A DNA stretch of 64,000 nucleotides from Actinacidiphila yanglinensis (GCF_900107965.1 NZ_FNVU01000007.1:62001-126000), one strand, 5' to 3'; positions 45,281 through 54,525 are shown, counted from the first letter of the stretch. Notes: a model not told the origin generated them from the letters alone. Program-made: numbers and translations.

Positions 45281-46654
45281 ATGGAGACGGAAACGCGCTG
45301 GACGGTGGATCAGGTGCTCGCGCTGGCGCCCGACGCCGCATCACGCACGGCGGGCGCGAAGCTCGCCCAACCCGCGCCGTGGTCCGGCACGGGGGCGGCG
45401 GGGACCGCCGTGTGGGGGCTGTGCAAAGGCAGCGGCAGCAAGCCGTACCAGACGGCGGTGGACACCCGCGGGCCCGCGTACCGCTGCACCTGCCCGAGCC
45501 GGAAGTTCCCGTGCAAGCACGCGCTGGCGCTGCTGCTCCTGTGGGCCGGGGGCGCGGACGGGCCGATCGCCGCGGCGGGGGCCGCGGGCGCCAGCGCGGA
45601 GCCGGAGTGGGTGGAGCAGTGGACGGCCGCGCGGCGCAAGAAGGAGGAGTCCGGAGCGGGAGGCGCCGCCGGTGCCGACGCGCCGCGCGCCGCGGGCCCC
45701 GCGGACCCGGGGGCGGCCAGGAAGCGGGCCGACCGGCGTGCGGTGCGGGTCGAGGGCGGCGCCGCCGAGCTGGAGCAGCGGCTCGCCGACCTGCTGCGCG
45801 GCGGGCTGGCCGGGGCGGACACCGCCGGACACAAGGCGTTCGACGAGACGGCCGCCCGCATGGTGGACGCCCAGGCGCCCGGACTCGCCGCGCGGGTGCG
45901 GGAGTTGGGCGCGATACCCGCGACCGGCGGCGATTGGCCGTCCCGCATGCTGGAGGAGACGGCGCTGCTGCATCTGCTCGCGCGCGGGTTCCTCGGCCGC
46001 GAGGGGTTGCCGGAGCCGCTGGTGGACACCGTCCGGGCCAGGATCGGCTTCACCGTCGACAGCGCGGATCTACTGGCCGGTCCGACCGTGCACGGGCAGT
46101 GGCTGGTCCTCGCGCAGTACGACACGACCGACGACCTGACCACCCGCCGGATATGGCTCCATGACGCTGCGGCCGGACGGTTCGCCCTGGTGCTGTCCTT
46201 CGGCGCGGCCGGTCGCGCCCCCCAACTCGCGCTGCCGGTGGGCCTCGTGGTGGAGGCCGAGCTCGCCTACCACCCGTCGGCGGTGCCGCTGCGGGCAGCT
46301 CTCGGCGCGCACCGCGCCAGCGTGGAGGCCCCGGGCACCATCCCGCCGGGCACCGCCATCGGCCCGGCGCTCGATGCCTACGGTGCCGCTCTCGCCGACG
46401 ATCCCTGGCTCGATGCCTGGCCCGTCCTGCTGACCGACGTCGTCCCCGTGCCGGGGCCCGACCGCTGGCAGCTCGCCGACGTCGCCGGCCCCGACGCGGT
46501 CCCCCTCACCGGCCCGGCCCCGTGGCGGCTGGCCGCGCTGTCCGGCGGCCATCCCCTCACCCTCTTCGCCGAACTCACCCCCACCGGAGCCCGGCCGCTC
46601 ACCGCATGGTCCCCGTCCTCTCCCGCACCCGCGCCCACACCGGTCCTCGCCTGA
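45281..46654 (+). CDS. SWIM zinc-finger protein
   Basis: 457 residues. The SWIM motif C-x-C-x(n)-C-x-H is present as C69-T-C71 and C78-K-H80 (YRCTCPSRKFPCKH). N-terminal W-T-V-D-Q-V-L-A-L-A-P-D and G-L-C-K-G-S-G-S-K-P-Y precede it. The zinc domain is followed by an acidic/Ala-rich linker and a 300-residue region of unknown fold. SWIM domains bind DNA or proteins. ATG 45281 coincides with the predicted transcription start. The gene pairs with DUF5691 downstream, and the pair is divergent from MoxR-DUF5682-VWA. Confidence 0.9.
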   Translation: METETRWTVDQVLALAPDAASRTAGAKLAQPAPWSGTGAAGTAVWGLCKGSGSKPYQTAVDTRGPAYRCTCPSRKFPCKHALALLLLWAGGADGPIAAAGAAGASAEPEWVEQWTAARRKKEESGAGGAAGADAPRAAGPADPGAARKRADRRAVRVEGGAAELEQRLADLLRGGLAGADTAGHKAFDETAARMVDAQAPGLAARVRELGAIPATGGDWPSRMLEETALLHLLARGFLGREGLPEPLVDTVRARIGFTVDSADLLAGPTVHGQWLVLAQYDTTDDLTTRRIWLHDAAAGRFALVLSFGAAGRAPQLALPVGLVVEAELAYHPSAVPLRAALGAHRASVEAPGTIPPGTAIGPALDAYGAALADDPWLDAWPVLLTDVVPVPGPDRWQLADVAGPDAVPLTGPAPWRLAALSGGHPLTLFAELTPTGARPLTAWSPSSPAPAPTPVLA

Positions 46655-46701
46655 CCGCCGCCGGCGGGCGCCGGAGGGGGGCGTCCACCGGCGGCGGTCA
46701 G
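46651..46701 (+). terminator. Hairpin between SWIM and DUF5691 genes
   Basis: CTGACCGCCGCCGG (46651-46664) is the exact complement of 46688-46701, with a 23-nt loop. The left arm includes the SWIM stop codon. No T tract follows, so it may be an attenuator or mRNA-processing/stability hairpin rather than a full stop. Confidence 0.6.
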
Positions 46702-46808
46702 CCGTTTCCCGGAAGGCAGGAAGCACGAGACGCGCGGGCACCGGAGCACCCGGGCGTGGCGACAGGGACACACCAGCGACCCGAAGGACGAAGGGAAAGG
46801 GGCACACG

Positions 46809-48374
46809 ATGGGTGGGACGTGGGACGACCTGGTGGGGAGCGCGCTGCTGGGGACGGAGCGGCGCCGCCCCACGGGAGTCGTGGGGGACGCGCAGGAGGC
46901 GGCCGTCGGGCTGCTCGACGCGGCGGCGGTCGGGGTGGTGCGACGGCGGGCGGGCCTGCGGCCGGGAGTCGCCGGGGAGCGACCGAAGCCGGTGGCGCCC
47001 GACCCGCGCCCGGAGGTGCCGGACGCCGCCCGCCGCCGGCTGGAGATGATGCTGACCGAGGGCGGCCGCGGCCGGCAGGGTTCGGCGCCGAGCCTGCTGG
47101 AGCTGCTGCCCCAGTGGCTGGCGGCGGCCCGCCGTCGGGGTTTCGCCCTGCCGCCCGCGCTGCTGCCCGCGCTGCTGGACACCGCCAGGGCGCGTACGGA
47201 CCTGCGCGCGGACGCCTTGGCCGTCGCGGGACCGCGGGCGCTGTGGCTGGCGGAGCTGAATCCCGAGTGGAAGTTCGCGCTGCGGGCGGGCAGCGGCGCG
47301 GTAAGCACGGCCGCGGCCGCCGAGGACGCGGCGGCCCGCGAACGGCTCTGGGAGGAGGGCCTGTTCGCGGAACGCGTCGCCCTGCTGACCCGGTTGCGGC
47401 AGTCCGATCCGGCCGGTGCGCTGGCCCTGCTGCGCTCGACGTGGCGGGCCGAACGCGCCGAGGACCGGCTGATGTTCGTGGACGCGCTGCGTACCGGGCT
47501 GTCCCCGGCGGACGAGCCGTTCCTGGAGGAGTCGTTGGCGGACCGCAGCCGCAATGTCCGTTCGACGGCTGCCGAGTTGCTCTCCGCGCTGCCCTCGTCC
47601 GCGCTGGCCGCACGGATGGCGGCCCGGGCGCGCACCTGCGTGTCGCTCGGCGCCGACGGGATCACCGTCGAGGCACCGTACGAGTGCGACGCCGCCATGG
47701 AGCGGGACGGCGTGGCCCCGCAGCCGCCCAGCGGAAGAGGTGAACGCTCGTGGTGGATGGGCCAGTTGGTGGACGCGGCCCCGCTGTCGGTGTGGCCGGG
47801 GCGGTTCCGCGGGCGGACCCCTGAGCAGATCATCGCCCTCCCGGTGCTGGACGAATGGCAGCCCGACCTGCACGCGGCGTGGTGTCGGGCGGCGGTACGC
47901 CAGCGGGACCGCGGCTGGGCGCGCGCGCTGCTCGGCGCGCCGTCGGCCCGCGGCGGCCCGGTGGCGGCGATCGGCGATCCCGCGAAGCTGCTCGCGATCC
48001 TGCCCGCGGGCGAACGCGCCGACTGGGTCGCGGAGTTCGTCGCCGTGCACGGCCTGTCGGAGGCGTTCCAGATGCTGGGGGTGTGCGCGGTGCCCTGGAG
48101 CGGGCCGCTCGGCCGGGCGGTGGTGGACGCGCTGGACATCGCGCGGGACGGCGGGAGTTACCCGTGGAGCTTCAGCGGGGTGATGGGGCTGGCCGAGCGC
48201 TGCCTCGATCCGGCCGCCGCGGACCAGGTGGGCGTGCTGAGCGCTGCCGCCGAGGAGGCGCCGAACGGTTCGCCGGGGGCGAGTGCGTACTGGTCGGAGG
48301 CGTTCCAGCGGTTGACCGGCACGCTGCGGTTGCGCGCGTTGATGCTCACGGAGCTCGGTGAGACGGCGCCCTGA
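46809..48374 (+). CDS. DUF5691 protein
   Basis: 521 residues, soluble and largely helical, with HEAT-like segments (about 150-300; A-E-R-A-E-D-R-L-M-F-V-D-A-L, E-S-L-A-D-R-S-R-N-V-R-S-T-A-A-E-L-L). The N-terminus M-G-G-T-W-D-D-L-V-G-S-A-L-L-G-T-E-R-R is a family hallmark. Function unknown; always seen with SWIM and MoxR/VWA genes in streptomycetes, to my memory. ATG 46809 has AAAGGGG 8 nt upstream. It ends at repeat copy E. Confidence 0.87.
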   Translation: MGGTWDDLVGSALLGTERRRPTGVVGDAQEAAVGLLDAAAVGVVRRRAGLRPGVAGERPKPVAPDPRPEVPDAARRRLEMMLTEGGRGRQGSAPSLLELLPQWLAAARRRGFALPPALLPALLDTARARTDLRADALAVAGPRALWLAELNPEWKFALRAGSGAVSTAAAAEDAAARERLWEEGLFAERVALLTRLRQSDPAGALALLRSTWRAERAEDRLMFVDALRTGLSPADEPFLEESLADRSRNVRSTAAELLSALPSSALAARMAARARTCVSLGADGITVEAPYECDAAMERDGVAPQPPSGRGERSWWMGQLVDAAPLSVWPGRFRGRTPEQIIALPVLDEWQPDLHAAWCRAAVRQRDRGWARALLGAPSARGGPVAAIGDPAKLLAILPAGERADWVAEFVAVHGLSEAFQMLGVCAVPWSGPLGRAVVDALDIARDGGSYPWSFSGVMGLAERCLDPAAADQVGVLSAAAEEAPNGSPGASAYWSEAFQRLTGTLRLRALMLTELGETAP

Positions 48375-48375
48375 C

Positions 48376-48553
48376 CCCCAGGTTGCCCTGACCCCCCGGG
48401 CTGCCCCGTCCTGCCACTACGGGACCTTGCGGTCCCGCTGTGGTTGCTCGCGCAGTTCTCCCCCAGCCTGGCGGCTGGGAGGTGCCCCCACGCGCCCCTC
48501 GTTTGTGCGGCTCTCTCCGCGAAAAAAGGGCCACCAACCAAGGCGCCCTGGAG
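48376..48553. repeat. Dispersed palindromic intergenic repeat, copy E (left arm plus part of right)
   Basis: CTGCCCCGTCCTGCC, GCGCAGTT, hairpin module (CCCAGCC 48462-48468 with GGCTGGG 48473-48479) and CACGCGCCCCT in order, then a truncated right arm (AACCAAGGCGCCCTGGAGGG). It lies between the convergent DUF5691 and icmB-like genes. Confidence 0.85.
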
Positions 48554-48555
48554 GG

Positions 48556-48963
48556 TCAGGCGGCTTGACCCACGTTCTGCTTGACCCAGGCCACGACGTC
48601 CCCCGTGGGCGTGCCCGGGGTGAAGATCGCGGCGACGCCGAGTTCGGTGAGCGGGGGGATGTCCGCCTCGGGGATGATCCCGCCGCCGAAAACGGTGATG
48701 TCCTCCGCGTCACGCTCGCGCAGCAGCTCCACCACCTTGGCGAAGAGCGTCATGTGGGCGCCGGAGAGGATGGAGAGCCCGATCGCGTCGGCGTCCTCCT
48801 GGATCGCGGTGTCCACCACCTGTTCGGGGGTCTGGTGCAACCCGGTGTAGATGACCTCCATGCCGGCGTCACGGAGAGCACGCGCGATCACTTTTGCACC
48901 GCGGTCATGGCCGTCGAGCCCCGGCTTGGCGACCACCACGCGGATCGGTCCGGACACTCCCAT
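48556..48963 (-). CDS. icmB: Cobalamin-binding small subunit of acyl-CoA mutase, IcmB-type
   Basis: 135 residues forming only a B12-binding domain: [16 protein letters not shown] with D17-G-H19-D-R-G22 supplying the lower-axial histidine, G-L-S-I-L-S-G-A-H, and G-G-G-I-I-P-E for the nucleotide tail. Stand-alone domains of this kind are small subunits of isobutyryl-CoA mutase (IcmB), whose large subunit IcmA is encoded elsewhere in streptomycetes. ATG 48963 has GGAGG 5 nt upstream. Monocistronic. Confidence 0.9.
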   Translation of the reverse strand: MGVSGPIRVVVAKPGLDGHDRGAKVIARALRDAGMEVIYTGLHQTPEQVVDTAIQEDADAIGLSILSGAHMTLFAKVVELLRERDAEDITVFGGGIIPEADIPPLTELGVAAIFTPGTPTGDVVAWVKQNVGQAA

Positions 48964-49322
48964 TACTGCCTCCATGATCCCTGGCACAGGACTCACCTGG
49001 CGCCGTTGCGCAGAGTGAGCGAGCTACCGCGTAAACGAACGTTAGCGCCAGCTCGCCGCGCCCGACAGTTTTACGCGGGGCAGGGAGGGGGAAATCACAC
49101 AGTGGGACACATGCACAAGGGTCGGGGCTGCCCACGGTGCCCGGTGCGGGACACACCGGAAGCCGCGGGGACGCCCGGCTCGTTCCTTCGAGAGCCGCAG
49201 TCAGGACGCCGCATCGCCGCGTATCGAGCCGCAGGGCGCGGGGATGCGGCATCCGCTCCGGCTCCCGCTGAGGGCACCCGGGGTCGATGACGACCCCGCG
49301 GCGCCGCGACGGGAGGTGGGCC
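48964..49322. other. 359-bp divergent intergenic region
   Basis: No gene. On the minus strand CTGTCG, 18 bp, TAACGT is a possible promoter for the icmB-like gene. No cobalamin riboswitch features were seen. A clear promoter for the lipase was not found. Confidence 0.4.
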
Positions 49323-50309
49323 ATGACAGCCCAGTCCTCGGAAAGCGAGCCGGACCCCGAGCCGGGCCCGACACCGGGCCCGACACCGGGCGGGGCCCCC
49401 GGTGGGAGCCCCTGGAGCCGTATCCCCGGCCGCGCGCTGTGGAGCGGAGCCCTGTGGAACGGGCACACGGCGGAGCTGGCCAAGGCCACCGCCATCGACG
49501 TGGCCGTGCTCGCCGGGCACCTGCTGCTGTATCCGACCGGAATCCTGCCCGAGCGCATCGCCGCGCCGCCGCACCAGGCGGACGGCCAGGACCCGCAGGA
49601 CCCCCAGGACTCGCAGCACAGGGCGCCCGGTGCCACCGGAAAGGCCCGTTCGGACCCCGCCCTCCTGCCCACCGAAGGCCGCTCCCACCCCCCGGTGCTG
49701 CTGCTGCACGGCTTCGTCGACAACCGCTCGGCCTTCGCCCTGCTGCGCCGTTCCCTGCTCCGCAACGGCTGGACCCGCGTCCAGGCGCTGAACTACTCCC
49801 CGCTGACCGGCGACATCCGCACCGCCGCGGCCATGCTGGGCCCGCACATCGAGCGGGTCTGCGCGGAGTCCGGGCACTCCCGGGTGGACATCGTCGGCCA
49901 CAGCCTGGGCGGTCTCGTCGCCCGCTACTACGTCCAGTGCCTGGGGGGTGACGCCCGGGTCCGCACCCTGGTCACCATGGGCACACCCCACTCCGGCACC
50001 CGCGCGGTGCCGGCCCTGGCCCCGCATCCGCTGGCCCGCCAGATGCGGCCCGGCTCGCCGGTCCTGGAGGAGCTGGCACGGCCGGCGCCCGGCTGCCGGA
50101 CCCGGTTCGTGGCCTTCTGGAGCGACCTCGACGAGCTCATGATCCCCGCCGAGGCGGCGTGCCTCGAACACCCGGACCTTTCCACCTCCAACATCAAGGT
50201 GCGCGGTGTGGGCCATCTCGCGCTGCCCGTGCACGGCTCGGTGGCCGCGGAGATCAGGCGTGCCCTGTCCGGGCCGGGGCCGCTGCCGGGCGCGATCGAC
50301 GCCGCATAA
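49323..50309 (+). CDS. Lipase/alpha-beta-hydrolase, class 2-like
   Basis: 328 residues. Alpha/beta hydrolase: oxyanion H-G-F-V-D (LLLHGFVDNRSAF), nucleophile elbow G-H-S194-L-G-G, Asp in W-S-D-L-D and terminal H-x-G-x-L-x-L-P (GHLALPVHG) supplying the acid and base. An N-terminal hydrophobic segment (about 45-65) may be a membrane anchor, with a disordered 40-residue leader. It probably hydrolyses ester lipids. ATG 49323 has GGGAGG 6-8 nt upstream; ATG 49287 is possible. Confidence 0.85.
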   Translation: MTAQSSESEPDPEPGPTPGPTPGGAPGGSPWSRIPGRALWSGALWNGHTAELAKATAIDVAVLAGHLLLYPTGILPERIAAPPHQADGQDPQDPQDSQHRAPGATGKARSDPALLPTEGRSHPPVLLLHGFVDNRSAFALLRRSLLRNGWTRVQALNYSPLTGDIRTAAAMLGPHIERVCAESGHSRVDIVGHSLGGLVARYYVQCLGGDARVRTLVTMGTPHSGTRAVPALAPHPLARQMRPGSPVLEELARPAPGCRTRFVAFWSDLDELMIPAEAACLEHPDLSTSNIKVRGVGHLALPVHGSVAAEIRRALSGPGPLPGAIDAA

Positions 50310-50448
50310 CGGACACATAACGGTCGAATATCGACCGAACACCGGGCAAGGCGGACGCCAGCTCCGGACAGAAGATTGTCTGCGCCCCGTACGGAGGGCT
50401 ACAGTCGCCGCTAATTCTCCTGCTGCCTAGGCGAAAGAGAAGCTGGCG

Positions 50449-51981
50449 GTGAACCAACGTCACCCGTCGGAGTACTCCTCCGACTACGACGCCCACGCGT
50501 ACGACGCCTATTCCTCGGGCTCCTACCCGACCCTCGGCACCACCTACGCGGACGACACGACCGGCAGCCATGCCTACGGCCACATCCCGCAGCAGGCCGC
50601 GCCGTACGACCAGCAGTACGCCTACGGTTACGACCAGGGCACGGCGCAGCAGGGCTACGACCAGAGCGGGTACGACACCGGGAGCTACGCCACCGGTACG
50701 TACGCCACGGGCACGTACGAAACCGGCAGCTACGAGACCGGCGGGTACGCCACGGGCACGTACGACACGGGCGGTTACGCCGTCCACGACCCGTACGCGG
50801 CCACGGCGACCACGACCGGCACAGGCGCCACGTACTACGACACCGGGACGTACGACACCACGGCCTGGCAGACCCCGCAGCAGCCCGCCTTCCCGCAGCA
50901 GCAGGAGTGGGACTCCGGCGCCTACCCGACCTACGGGTACGGCTACGGGTACGACAGCAACGGCGACACCGGGCTGTACGAGCAGGTGTCCGTCCCCTTC
51001 GAGGCCACCGGGAGCACCGGGACCGCCGAGGCGTACGACACGCCGCCCGGCGGGTACCCCGGCGCCGAGTACGCGAGCGGGTACGGCGAGCCCGAGGCGG
51101 GCACGGCGACCGCGACCGGCACGACGCCGTTCGCCGCGCCGGTGGCGCCCGAGCCGGAGCCCGACGACACCGCCCTGCTCGGCGAGGAGTACACGTTCGG
51201 CACGCCGGCCGACGACGAACCGGTACGGCACGAGTTCGCCGTCGACGAGGTGCCCACCGCGCGCAGCCGCCGCCGGAAGCCGGCCAAGCGCTCGGCGCTG
51301 CTGACCGTCGGGGTGCCGTCGGTGGCCGTGATGGGCGTGGCCGCGGTCGGCGCGGCGGCCGTCGGCGGGGTCGGGATGGCCCAGGGCACCTCGAAGTCGA
51401 CGACCGACGCGTCGGGGAAGGCCCCGACCACCCAACTCGACCGGCAGCTCAGCGGGGTGAGCCAGGACGCCGACGACTTCGCCACCCGCGCCAGCCGCTC
51501 CCAGGAGCGGGTGGACCTCAAGGACCGGCAGGCCGCGGCGAAGAAGGCGGCGGCGGAGGCCGCGGCCCGCAAGGAGGCGCTGCGGCCCAAGTTCGTGCTG
51601 CCGGTGAAGCAGAAGGGCCTGAGCGCGTACTTCGGGCAGTCCGGCGAGCACTGGATGGCCCTGCACACCGGGATCGACTTCCCGGTGCAGGTCGGCACCC
51701 CGGTGATGGCGGTGACCGACGGCACCGTGCGCACCCAGTGGAACAGCTCCTACGGCAACATGGCGATCGTCACCGCGCCCGACGGCACCGAGACCTGGTA
51801 CTGCCACCTGAGCAGCACGAAGATCCGCTCCGGCACGGTGAAGGCCGGCACGGTCATCGCCTACTCGGGCAACACCGGCAACACCACGGGCCCGCACCTC
51901 CACCTCGAGGTGCGCCCGCACGGAGGGTCACCGATCGACCCGCTGCCCTGGCTGCTCTCCCACGGGCTGGACCCGCGCTAG
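50449..51981 (+). CDS. M23-family (LytM) peptidase with Tyr/Thr/Gly repeats
   Basis: 510 residues. The N-terminal region (1-175) is low complexity, with about ten Y-x-T-G units between residues 74 and 114. A transmembrane helix (about 283-311) precedes a coiled-coil segment (about 320-375), then the zinc peptidase domain: H-T-G-I-D (HxxxD), W-Y-C-H-L, and H-L-H-L-E-V. It cleaves peptidoglycan cross-links outside the cell. The long tyrosine-rich stretch is therefore cytoplasmic by topology. GTG 50449 has GAGAAG 7 nt upstream. Confidence 0.9.
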   Translation: MNQRHPSEYSSDYDAHAYDAYSSGSYPTLGTTYADDTTGSHAYGHIPQQAAPYDQQYAYGYDQGTAQQGYDQSGYDTGSYATGTYATGTYETGSYETGGYATGTYDTGGYAVHDPYAATATTTGTGATYYDTGTYDTTAWQTPQQPAFPQQQEWDSGAYPTYGYGYGYDSNGDTGLYEQVSVPFEATGSTGTAEAYDTPPGGYPGAEYASGYGEPEAGTATATGTTPFAAPVAPEPEPDDTALLGEEYTFGTPADDEPVRHEFAVDEVPTARSRRRKPAKRSALLTVGVPSVAVMGVAAVGAAAVGGVGMAQGTSKSTTDASGKAPTTQLDRQLSGVSQDADDFATRASRSQERVDLKDRQAAAKKAAAEAAARKEALRPKFVLPVKQKGLSAYFGQSGEHWMALHTGIDFPVQVGTPVMAVTDGTVRTQWNSSYGNMAIVTAPDGTETWYCHLSSTKIRSGTVKAGTVIAYSGNTGNTTGPHLHLEVRPHGGSPIDPLPWLLSHGLDPR

Positions 51982-51983
51982 GA

Positions 51984-52019
51984 GTACTGACCCGCAGGGT
52001 CGTTGACGCGGGTCAGTAC
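51984..52019. terminator. Bidirectional terminator between M23 and pcrA genes
   Basis: GTACTGACCCGC (51984-51995) pairs perfectly with GCGGGTCAGTAC (52008-52019) across a 12-nt loop, between convergent stops. Confidence 0.85.
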
Positions 52020-52029
52020 GGCTGGGACC

Positions 52030-54525
52030 TCAGAGCTTCTCGACCGGGGCGTAGCGCAGCAGGAGTTGCTTGGGGCGCTCGTCACCGAAGTCGATGGTGG
52101 CCTTCTCGTCGCCCGGGCGGCCGGTGACCGCGACCACGGTGCCGAGGCCGAACTGGTCGTGGGTGACCCGGTCGCCGACGGCGAGCGAGATCACCGGACG
52201 GTCCCCGGTGGAGCGCCGGGTGGCGAACCCGCCGGTCCCCGAGCGCCCGCGCGCGGCGATCGACGAGGAGAGCGAGGCCGCGGCCTTGGATCCCGAGCCA
52301 CCGCCGGGCTGCCCGGTCCGCTTCCACTCTATGAGCGCGTCGGGGATCTCCTCCAGGAACCGGGAGGGCGGGTTGTAGGCGGGCTGTCCCCAGGCGCTGC
52401 GCATCATCGACCGGGTGACGTAGAGCCGCTGGCGGGCACGGGTGATGCCCACGTAGGCGAGCCGGCGCTCCTCCTCCAGCTCCTTGACCTGGCCGAGGGC
52501 CCGCATGTGCGGGAAGACGCCGTCCTCCATGCCGGTGAGGAACACCACGGGGAACTCCAGGCCCTTGGCGGTGTGCAGCGTCATCAGGGTGATCACGCCC
52601 CCGGTGTCCTCCTCGCCGTCGGGCGAGTCGGGGATCTGGTCGGAGTCGGCGACGAGGGCGACGCGCTCCAGGAACTCGGCGAGCGAACCGGTCTCCTCCC
52701 CTTCCCGCTCCTGCTCGAACTCCAGGGCGACGGCTGCGAGTTCCTGGAGGTTCTCGACCCGGGTCTCGTCCTGCGGGTCGGTGGACGCCTGCAACTCCGC
52801 GAGGTAGCCGGTGCGTTCGAGCACCGCCTCCAGGACGACGGCGGGTCCCGCGCCGGACTCCACGACGGTGCGCAGGTCGTCCATGAGCGTGTTGAAGCGC
52901 TTGACCGCGTTCGCCGAACGCGCCGCCATGCCGTACGCCTCGTCGACGCGGCGCAGGGCCTGCGGGAAGGAGATCCGCTCGCGCTGGCCGAGGGCGTCGA
53001 TCATCGCCTCGGCGCGCTCACCGATGCCGCGCTTGGGCACGTTGAGGATGCGGCGCAGCGGCACGGCGTCCTCGGGGTTGGCCAGGACGCGCAGGTAGGC
53101 GAGGACGTCACGGACCTCGCGACGCTCGTAGAAGCGGACGCCGCCGACGACCTTGTAGGGCAGGCCGACCCGGATGAAGACCTCTTCGAAGACACGGGAC
53201 TGGGCGTTGGTGCGGTAGAAGACCGCGACGTCACCGGGACGGGCGTCGCCGGCGTCGGTGAGCCGGTCGATCTCGTCGGCGACGAACTGCGCCTCGTCGT
53301 GCTCCTGGTCGGCGACGTAGCCGGTGATGACCGGGCCCTGGCCGGACTCGGTCCACAGGTTCTTCGCGCGGCGGCCGGCGTTGCGCTCGATGACGGCGTT
53401 GGCGGCGTTGAGGATGTTCTGGGTGGAGCGGTAGTTCTGCTCCAGCAGGATGGTGCGGGCCTGCGGGTAGTCCTCCTCGAACTGGAGGATGTTGCGGATC
53501 GTCGCGCCGCGGAAGGCGTAGATCGACTGGTCGGCGTCGCCGACGACGCAGAGTTCGGCGGTGGGGACGGCGTCCGGGGCGGATTCCTCGGAGGGGTCCG
53601 CGGCGGGGTCCTCGGTGCCGACCAGCTCGCGCACCAGGGTGTACTGGGCGTGGTTGGTGTCCTGGTACTCGTCGACCAGGACGTGCCGGAAGCGCCGCCG
53701 GTAGTGCGCGGCGACCTCGGGGAACGCCTGCAGCAGGTTGACCGTGGTCATGATGATGTCGTCGAAGTCCAGCGCGTTGGCGTCGCGCAGCCGGGCCTGG
53801 TAGAGCGCGTACGCCTCGGCGAGCTTCTTCTCGAAGCCGTTCTCCGCCTTCGCGGCGAACGTCTCGTGGTCGACCAGCTCGTTCTTGAGGTTGGAGACCT
53901 GGGCGCTGAACGACTTCGGCGGGTACTGCTTGGGGTCGAGGTCCAGGTCGCGGCAGACCAGGGCCATCAGCCGGCGCGAGTCGGTCGCGTCGTAGATCGA
54001 GAACGACGAGGTGAAGCCGAGCGTCTTGGACTCGCGGCGCAGGATGCGCACGCACGCGCTGTGGAAGGTCGACACCCACATCACGTTGGCCCGCGGCCCG
54101 ACCAGCTCCTCGACGCGCTCCTTCATCTCGCCCGCGGCCTTGTTGGTGAAGGTGATGGCGAGGATGGAGCCCGGGTGGACGTCGCGGGCGCCGAGCAGGT
54201 AGGCGATGCGGTGGGTGAGCACGCGGGTCTTGCCGGAGCCGGCGCCCGCGACGATGAGCAGCGGCCCGCCGTGGTGCTCGACGGCGGCGCGCTGCTGCTC
54301 GTTGAGACCCACGAGGAGCTGGGCGGGGTCGGCGACGGGACGCGCCGCGCCGTTGCGGTACTGCGCGTCGTGGGCCGGCGGGCCGTCGTACCGGCCGTGG
54401 AACAGGTCGTGCGGGACGTCCTCGCCGCCGGGGCCGTCCTCCGGGGGCGGGGGCTGCTCACCGTCGGAGGGGCCGTGGGCCGCGTCCATACCGGCCAGGA
54501 AGCTGTCGTCAAAGAGGCTGCTCAT
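52030..54525 (-). CDS. pcrA: ATP-dependent DNA helicase PcrA/UvrD
   Basis: 831 residues, superfamily 1A. Walker A A-G-A-G-S-G-K-T, V-D-E-Y-Q-D-T-N (motif II), Y-A-F-R-G (motif III), Q-N-Y-R-S motif IV, and L-M-T-L-H-T-A-K-G-L-E-F (motif V) and V-G-I-T-R-A (motif VI). It unwinds DNA 3' to 5' in repair and replication. The first 60 residues are Asp/Gly/Pro-rich, as in actinobacterial PcrA. I looked for LexA or RecA-NDp sites upstream and saw none. Start ATG 54525. Confidence 0.97.
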   Translation of the reverse strand: MSSLFDDSFLAGMDAAHGPSDGEQPPPPEDGPGGEDVPHDLFHGRYDGPPAHDAQYRNGAARPVADPAQLLVGLNEQQRAAVEHHGGPLLIVAGAGSGKTRVLTHRIAYLLGARDVHPGSILAITFTNKAAGEMKERVEELVGPRANVMWVSTFHSACVRILRRESKTLGFTSSFSIYDATDSRRLMALVCRDLDLDPKQYPPKSFSAQVSNLKNELVDHETFAAKAENGFEKKLAEAYALYQARLRDANALDFDDIIMTTVNLLQAFPEVAAHYRRRFRHVLVDEYQDTNHAQYTLVRELVGTEDPAADPSEESAPDAVPTAELCVVGDADQSIYAFRGATIRNILQFEEDYPQARTILLEQNYRSTQNILNAANAVIERNAGRRAKNLWTESGQGPVITGYVADQEHDEAQFVADEIDRLTDAGDARPGDVAVFYRTNAQSRVFEEVFIRVGLPYKVVGGVRFYERREVRDVLAYLRVLANPEDAVPLRRILNVPKRGIGERAEAMIDALGQRERISFPQALRRVDEAYGMAARSANAVKRFNTLMDDLRTVVESGAGPAVVLEAVLERTGYLAELQASTDPQDETRVENLQELAAVALEFEQEREGEETGSLAEFLERVALVADSDQIPDSPDGEEDTGGVITLMTLHTAKGLEFPVVFLTGMEDGVFPHMRALGQVKELEEERRLAYVGITRARQRLYVTRSMMRSAWGQPAYNPPSRFLEEIPDALIEWKRTGQPGGGSGSKAAASLSSSIAARGRSGTGGFATRRSTGDRPVISLAVGDRVTHDQFGLGTVVAVTGRPGDEKATIDFGDERPKQLLLRYAPVEKL

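Noticed and set aside
48964-49322. Cobalamin riboswitch upstream of the icmB-like gene
   Set aside because: The conserved B12-box core and helices were not visible.
50374-50400. TTGTCTGCG upstream of the M23 gene as a RecA-NDp promoter
   Set aside because: It lacks the R-G-T-G end of TTGTCRGTG and has no TANNNT at the right spacing.
50668-50790. Short tandem repeats as a CRISPR array
   Set aside because: Units are 12-15 bp in-frame codons for Y-x-T-G with no spacers; they are coding repeats.
52030-54525. DNA-damage promoter upstream of pcrA
   Set aside because: No GAAC-N4-GTTC or TTGTCRGTG-type site was found near 54526-54748.
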